Shown piece by piece: positions 60,172-64,000 of a stretch of DNA of 64,000 nucleotides (its first letter is position 1; each line of letters opens with the position of its first letter). A program made the position numbers and the translations under genes. The DNA comes from Shewanella baltica. GTDB taxonomy: Bacteria > Pseudomonadota > Gammaproteobacteria > Enterobacterales > Shewanellaceae. Location: contig NZ_UGYM01000002.1 of assembly GCF_900456975.1 (NCBI RefSeq), forward strand, positions 868,001-932,000. The letters are read 5' to 3'. Under the pieces are notes generated by a model. That model was not told the DNA's origin. It made no database searches and saw only the letters and a list, made by a program, of their open reading frames with translations.

Positions 60172-61128
60172 GTGAAAGAATTCCAATTAATTGAATGTTA
60201 TTTTAGCAACCGCGGCCCCACTCGCCGTGATGTGAAGCTTGGCATCGGTGACGATTGCGCTTTAGTGCAACCCGCAGAAAACAAGTCGATTGCTATCTCC
60301 TGTGACACCTTAGTCGAAAATGTCCATTTCTTCCCCGATATGCCTCCTGCTGCCTTAGGTTACAAAGCCTTAGCGGTAAATTTATCTGATCTGGCTGCCA
60401 TGGGCGCAGAGCCCGCGTGGATGACGCTTGCCTTGACGCTACCCGAAGTCGATGAAACTTGGCTCAGCGGTTTTAGCGAAGGTTTATTTGAAGCGGCCGA
60501 TTACTATGGCATCGCCTTAATTGGCGGCGATACGACTCGTGGCCCACGGGCGATTAATATCACAGTGCACGGCCAAGTCCCACAGGGTAAGGCACTCACG
60601 CGTCATGGTGCTAAAGCCGGTGATTGGATTTATGTCACGGGCACGCTCGGAGATTCGGCCTTAGGTCTGGATATCATTCGCGGCGCCCAACAGGCTAGAG
60701 CTGAGCACAAAGAATTCCTGATTAATCGCCATTATCGCCCAACACCAAGAGTCTTAGCGGGCCAAGCTTTGCGTTCGCTAGCCTCCAGTGCTATCGACCT
60801 TTCCGACGGGTTTATCTCGGATATCGGTCATGTGCTTAAGGCTTCGGCAGTTGGTGCGGTTGTCGATGTCAATTGCATCCCGCTTTCGCGTGCGATGCAA
60901 GATACCGTCAGCGAGGAGCATGCCTTAGGTTATGCGCTGACAGGCGGCGAAGATTACGAATTGCTGTTCACCGTTCCTGAGGCGCAAAAAGGCGCGCTTG
61001 AGACAGCATTAAGCCATGCAGGAGCAAAATTTGTTCGTGTTGGGCAAATTTGTGCGGGCAGTAAGCTCAAGTTACAACTCAATGGTGAGCCGTTTACGCC
61101 GCCGTATCACGGTTTCGAGCACTTTTAA
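60172..61128 (+). CDS. thiL: ThiL, thiamine-monophosphate kinase
   Basis: This kinase of about 318 residues phosphorylates thiamine monophosphate to the cofactor thiamine diphosphate. Motifs are LGIGDDCALV (Mg/ATP site), ISCDTLVENVHF, YKALAVNLSDLAAMGAEP, LIGGDTTRGP and SSAIDLSDGFISDIGH. The start is unclear: GTG 60172 gives VKEFQLIECYF and fits relatives, while GTG 60157 adds five residues; neither has a good Shine-Dalgarno. pgpA starts nine bases after its stop. Confidence 0.95.
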   Translation: MKEFQLIECYFSNRGPTRRDVKLGIGDDCALVQPAENKSIAISCDTLVENVHFFPDMPPAALGYKALAVNLSDLAAMGAEPAWMTLALTLPEVDETWLSGFSEGLFEAADYYGIALIGGDTTRGPRAINITVHGQVPQGKALTRHGAKAGDWIYVTGTLGDSALGLDIIRGAQQARAEHKEFLINRHYRPTPRVLAGQALRSLASSAIDLSDGFISDIGHVLKASAVGAVVDVNCIPLSRAMQDTVSEEHALGYALTGGEDYELLFTVPEAQKGALETALSHAGAKFVRVGQICAGSKLKLQLNGEPFTPPYHGFEHF

Positions 61129-61137
61129 GCGAAGAGC

Positions 61138-61638
61138 ATGTTAATGAAATGGTTGTCAAAGGATCAGGCGTTAACGCGCCTGTCATTAAAAAATCCTGTC
61201 CACTTTTTGGCACTCGGTTTCGGTAGCGGACTCGCCGCTAAAGCGCCCGGTACTTTCGGTACCATAGCTGCTATTCCCCTCTATTTACTGATGGCGCCAT
61301 TACCGCTTGCTTGGTATCTGGGCTTAACTTTAGTGAGTGTATTTGCAGGATTTTATATCTGTGGTAAAGCGGCACATGACATGGGCGTACACGACCATGG
61401 CGCGATTGTGTGGGATGAAGTGGCTGGACTGTTGATCACTATGATAGCGGCACCAGCGGGCTGGATTTGGCTGTTAGTGGGCTTTGGTTTATTTCGCTTT
61501 TTTGACATCATCAAACCTTGGCCAATCCGTTGGCTCGATGCCAAAGTCGAAGGTGGTTTTGGCATTATGATTGACGATGTTTTAGCGGGCGTATTTGCCT
61601 TTATCTGTCTGCAAGGGCTAGTCTGGTGTGTTAGCTAA
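61138..61638 (+). CDS. pgpA: Phosphatidylglycerophosphatase A
   Basis: This 166-residue inner-membrane enzyme removes phosphate from phosphatidylglycerol phosphate to give phosphatidylglycerol. FGSGLAAKAPGTFGTIAAIPLYLL and the acidic VWDEVAGLLITM plus RFFDIIKPWPI motifs are typical, with the DEVAG acid and the last IMIDDVLAG region near the active site. There are three to four membrane helices. It is the last gene of the rightward series, convergent with recN. Confidence 0.95.
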   Translation: MLMKWLSKDQALTRLSLKNPVHFLALGFGSGLAAKAPGTFGTIAAIPLYLLMAPLPLAWYLGLTLVSVFAGFYICGKAAHDMGVHDHGAIVWDEVAGLLITMIAAPAGWIWLLVGFGLFRFFDIIKPWPIRWLDAKVEGGFGIMIDDVLAGVFAFICLQGLVWCVS

Positions 61639-61779
61639 CATGATAGCTAAATTGGCATAATAGTTAACATGGCCAACAACTAACCCTTAGCTTTTGATTT
61701 CGCATTTTTCTGATTGAAGCTTGATTGAAGGGATTAGCTGAACATCCCTTATCTCTTATCCCTTTTCTGTTTGATTCTA

Positions 61780-63438
61780 CTATTGCAGCAGTTCCCTTGC
61801 GTTCGCTAGGGTATTGCTAGTGATAGTATCGCCACCTAATAGTCTTGCAAGCTCTTGAATACGTTGCTCACGATCGAGCGACTTCATTGTGGTCTCAGTA
61901 CTGCCCGCCTTATTAAACTTATCGACGAACATGTGTTGATGACCATTGCCCGCAACTTGCGGCAAGTGAGTCACGCACAGTACTTGGGTCGATTCCCCTA
62001 AGCTGCGTAACATGCGGCCAACCACTGCGGCTGTGGGGCCGGAAATCCCGACATCCACCTCATCGAAAATCAATGTCGGCGTGGCAACTTTCTTCGCGGT
62101 AATGACTTGGATCCCTAAGCCTATCCGTGAAAGTTCACCGCCAGATGCGACTTTCGAAATCGGTTGTAAAGGTTGGCCAGGGTTAGTGGTGACCATAAAT
62201 TCGATATTGTCACTGCCGTTGGCTGACATTTGCTCTGGGTGGAAATTGACTTCGATAGTAAATTTACCCTTAGGCATATTCAGTTCGTGGATTGACTGAG
62301 TCACGAGTTTGTCGAGTTCTTTGGCATATCTAGCGCGGCTTTGGCTGAGTTTTTGTGCGTTGCTAAGGTAAGCGGCTCTACTGGCATCGACCTGTAGTTG
62401 AATTTCTTCGAGCTTGCTTTCGTCACTGTCTAAGGTGCTCAGTTCTGCTTTTAATGCTAGATGATGTTCGGCCAGTTTATTCGGGCTAACATGGTGCTTA
62501 CGCGCCAGTTGCATGGCTTTTGATAGCCGTTCTTCTAAATAGGCAAAGTGGGTTGGATCGAGTTCAAGCTTACTCAAATAGTGCTGTAATTCGCCTGCGC
62601 TTTCTTGCACTTGGATTAAGGCATCATTGAGCATAGTGCTGATATTGCTTAATGCAGGATCGTAGTTTTGCAGATCTTCGGCGAGGGAAACTACTCGATT
62701 AAGCAGCGACTCTATATTGTTCTCTTCGCCTTCAGTGAGTATATCTAGACTCGCCTGACAGGTATCAATCAACTCAGTGCCATTGGCAAGACGTTTGTGC
62801 TCTTGCTCAATTTCATCGAACTCATCGACTTTAAGATCAAACTCATCGAGTTCTTCTACTTGATATTGCACTAATTGCTTACGGGCAATACGTTCATGCT
62901 GGGAGGCTTCGAGTTGTTTTAGATCGGCCTCAATTTGCTTGCAGCGTTGAAAGCTGGCGGCAACCGTATCGATAAGTAATCTGTGGTTGGCATAACTGTC
63001 GAGCAAGGTGAGTTGATGTTCACTTTTTAACATTGCATGGTGCGCATGTTGACCGTGAATACCGATAAGCAACTGACCCAGTAATTTGAGCTGCGTCAGT
63101 GGCACTGGATTACCATTGATGTAGGCGCGCGAGCGGCCATCGCTACCAATAGTTCGACGTAGGATGCACTCATCATCGAGTTCAAGATCGTTATCTTCTA
63201 ACCAACGTTTTGCCAGTGGAATATCATCCAAGGAAAAGCGGGCGCTGACCTCGGTTTTATTGGCTCCTGGGCGAACACTGCTGGCATCGGCGCGATTGCC
63301 TAGGCACAGGCCTAGCGCATCGATGGCGATCGATTTACCCGCACCGGTTTCACCTGTGATGCTGGTCATACCGGGGCGAAAATCCAGTTCTAAAAAACGG
63401 ACGATTGCGAAGTTATTAATGCTGAGTTGGCAAAGCAT
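61780..63438 (-). CDS. recN: RecN, SMC-like DNA repair ATPase
   Basis: This 552-residue protein has an SMC-type head split by a coiled coil. Walker A GETGAGKS is near residue 30, a long coiled region spans about 160-365, and the C-terminal half has GGELSRIGLGIQV (signature) and LIFDEVDVGISG (Walker B). RecN helps to join broken ends in recombinational repair. ATG 63438 was chosen because it follows CAGGAATTCACT and gives MLCQLSINNFAIV. Two LexA boxes overlap the promoter region, so SOS induction is expected. Confidence 0.97.
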   Translation of the reverse strand: MLCQLSINNFAIVRFLELDFRPGMTSITGETGAGKSIAIDALGLCLGNRADASSVRPGANKTEVSARFSLDDIPLAKRWLEDNDLELDDECILRRTIGSDGRSRAYINGNPVPLTQLKLLGQLLIGIHGQHAHHAMLKSEHQLTLLDSYANHRLLIDTVAASFQRCKQIEADLKQLEASQHERIARKQLVQYQVEELDEFDLKVDEFDEIEQEHKRLANGTELIDTCQASLDILTEGEENNIESLLNRVVSLAEDLQNYDPALSNISTMLNDALIQVQESAGELQHYLSKLELDPTHFAYLEERLSKAMQLARKHHVSPNKLAEHHLALKAELSTLDSDESKLEEIQLQVDASRAAYLSNAQKLSQSRARYAKELDKLVTQSIHELNMPKGKFTIEVNFHPEQMSANGSDNIEFMVTTNPGQPLQPISKVASGGELSRIGLGIQVITAKKVATPTLIFDEVDVGISGPTAAVVGRMLRSLGESTQVLCVTHLPQVAGNGHQHMFVDKFNKAGSTETTMKSLDREQRIQELARLLGGDTITSNTLANARELLQ

Positions 63439-63468
63439 AGTGAATTCCTGTCGAAAAACATACCAAAC

Positions 63469-63510
63469 CACTGTATTGATAAACAGTATATACTGATTTT
63501 ATATACAGTA
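63469..63510 (-). promoter_or_regulatory. Two LexA (SOS) boxes upstream of recN
   Basis: Minus-strand TACTGTATATAAAATCAGTA (63491-63510) fits CTG-N10-CAG with the central TATATA-like run. A second CTG-N10-CAG lies next to it at 63471-63486, whose plus strand reads CTGTATTGATAAACAG. Both lie 30-75 bases upstream of the recN ATG, as in other recN genes with multiple boxes. Confidence 0.88.
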
Positions 63511-63566
63511 AAGTGGCTTGGGTAAATAATCGGCATTATCGGCAGTAAATATTTTTAATTGACTGA

Positions 63567-64000
63567 TTATGCATGGGTTCTTACTAAGCTTTCTAAGATA
63601 GGCAAACTAAAAAAAGTGACTAAGGTGCCAAATAGAATGCCCTGAGCACTGGTTGAAGCTTGAGTGTTATAGCGCTGGGCGAGCAAGTACACGCTAGCAG
63701 CTGTGGGTAGTGCGCTCAAGATCACGCCCATGATCAGGTAGTCACCGCTTACACCAAAACGGTTAAGCATAAAGTAGACGAGTGCCGGTTGGACAACTAG
63801 CTTGAAGAGGTTGATAAGGCTCAGTTCGATAAAATTCTTGGGGCTAAATACGCTGCTATCTTTCTGGTAGCGCATCGCTTTGGCGAGCACCATGCCGATG
63901 GCAAACAGCGCGCACGGGCTTGAGGTATTGCCAATTTGCTGGATCATTAGCGCCAGCCCAGAAGGCAGTTTTATCTCTAGCGCCGAAATGCCGACGCCAA
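63567..64000 (-). CDS. AEC-family (auxin efflux carrier-like) transporter, 5'-partial
   Basis: The C-terminal 144 residues of an AEC-type membrane transporter: the frame is open through the right window edge, with ISALEIKLPSGLALMIQQIGNTSSPCALFAIGMVLAKAM, then four hydrophobic segments and the ending LPILESLVRTHA. The ATG at 63947 is internal. The family includes malonate and auxin-like permeases; no substrate can be given from this fragment. It lies behind recN on the same strand, separated by the SOS region. Confidence 0.85.
   Translation of the reverse strand, partial: GVGISALEIKLPSGLALMIQQIGNTSSPCALFAIGMVLAKAMRYQKDSSVFSPKNFIELSLINLFKLVVQPALVYFMLNRFGVSGDYLIMGVILSALPTAASVYLLAQRYNTQASTSAQGILFGTLVTFFSLPILESLVRTHA

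Noticed and set aside
1..64000. CRISPR arrays, tRNA and rRNA genes
   Set aside because: I saw no regularly spaced direct repeats of CRISPR size and no tRNA or rRNA signature; short tRNA genes could still be missed by eye.

Overview
The window reads as a Shewanella-type gammaproteobacterial chromosome. The basis is the gene order glyA-nrdR-ribD-ribE-ribBX-ribH-nusB-thiL-pgpA facing recN, the ubiT/ubiUV pair, a Shewanella-like PPP phosphatase, cheV and many GGDEF/EAL, HDOD and HD-GYP signalling proteins. This is judged from protein recognition only; no search was run.

Region 1 (1-5130) is accessory DNA: the right end of a chromosomal integron cassette array. Four good attC sites (2712-2789, 3234-3311, 3741-3821, 4258-4347) and one very short attC-like core (2392-2423) separate small plus-strand cassette genes: a membrane protein, a lipoprotein, an unknown soluble protein and a NADAR-family protein. 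A complete group II intron (426-2374, minus strand, with its reverse transcriptase/maturase) sits in the 3' end of the first cassette gene, and removing it restores a plausible C-terminus. The array is followed by a duplicated, hairpin-rich element (4468-4907) of unknown nature. No integrase gene is visible; it would be expected to the left.

Region 2 (5.1-23 kb) is mostly core-like: a YjiH-family membrane protein, a DUF998-like membrane protein, the O2-independent ubiquinone hydroxylation genes ubiU, ubiV and ubiT, a secreted subtilase with two PPC domains, trhP with the ferredoxin yfhL, an HDOD protein, a GGDEF/EAL protein, a thioesterase, cheV, a divergent purA paralogue with an opposing LysR gene, and a solute-binding protein.

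Region 3 (23-46 kb) is rich in efflux: a PACE pump with LysR, a TetR-controlled RND pump with three operator-like palindromes, a DMT exporter with AraC, an MFS exporter with AraC, and a second RND pump. Set among these is a four-gene operon (31.9-36.3 kb) coding for a cupredoxin-like periplasmic protein, a membrane EAL phosphodiesterase with a degenerate GGDEF domain, a DUF3034 outer-membrane-like protein and a lipoprotein truncated haemoglobin. This is my best candidate for a poorly described system.

Region 4 (46-64 kb) holds a PPP-type phosphatase, a three-gene set (atypical MBL-fold protein, DsbA-family protein, SnoaL-like protein) with a divergent LysR, then ettA, glyA and the riboflavin/nusB/thiL/pgpA cluster, recN under two LexA boxes, and the end of an AEC transporter.

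A pattern seen across the window is short tandem repeats with a 13-16 bp period in many intergenic gaps, often touching stop codons or ribosome binding sites. No tRNA, rRNA or CRISPR array was recognised.
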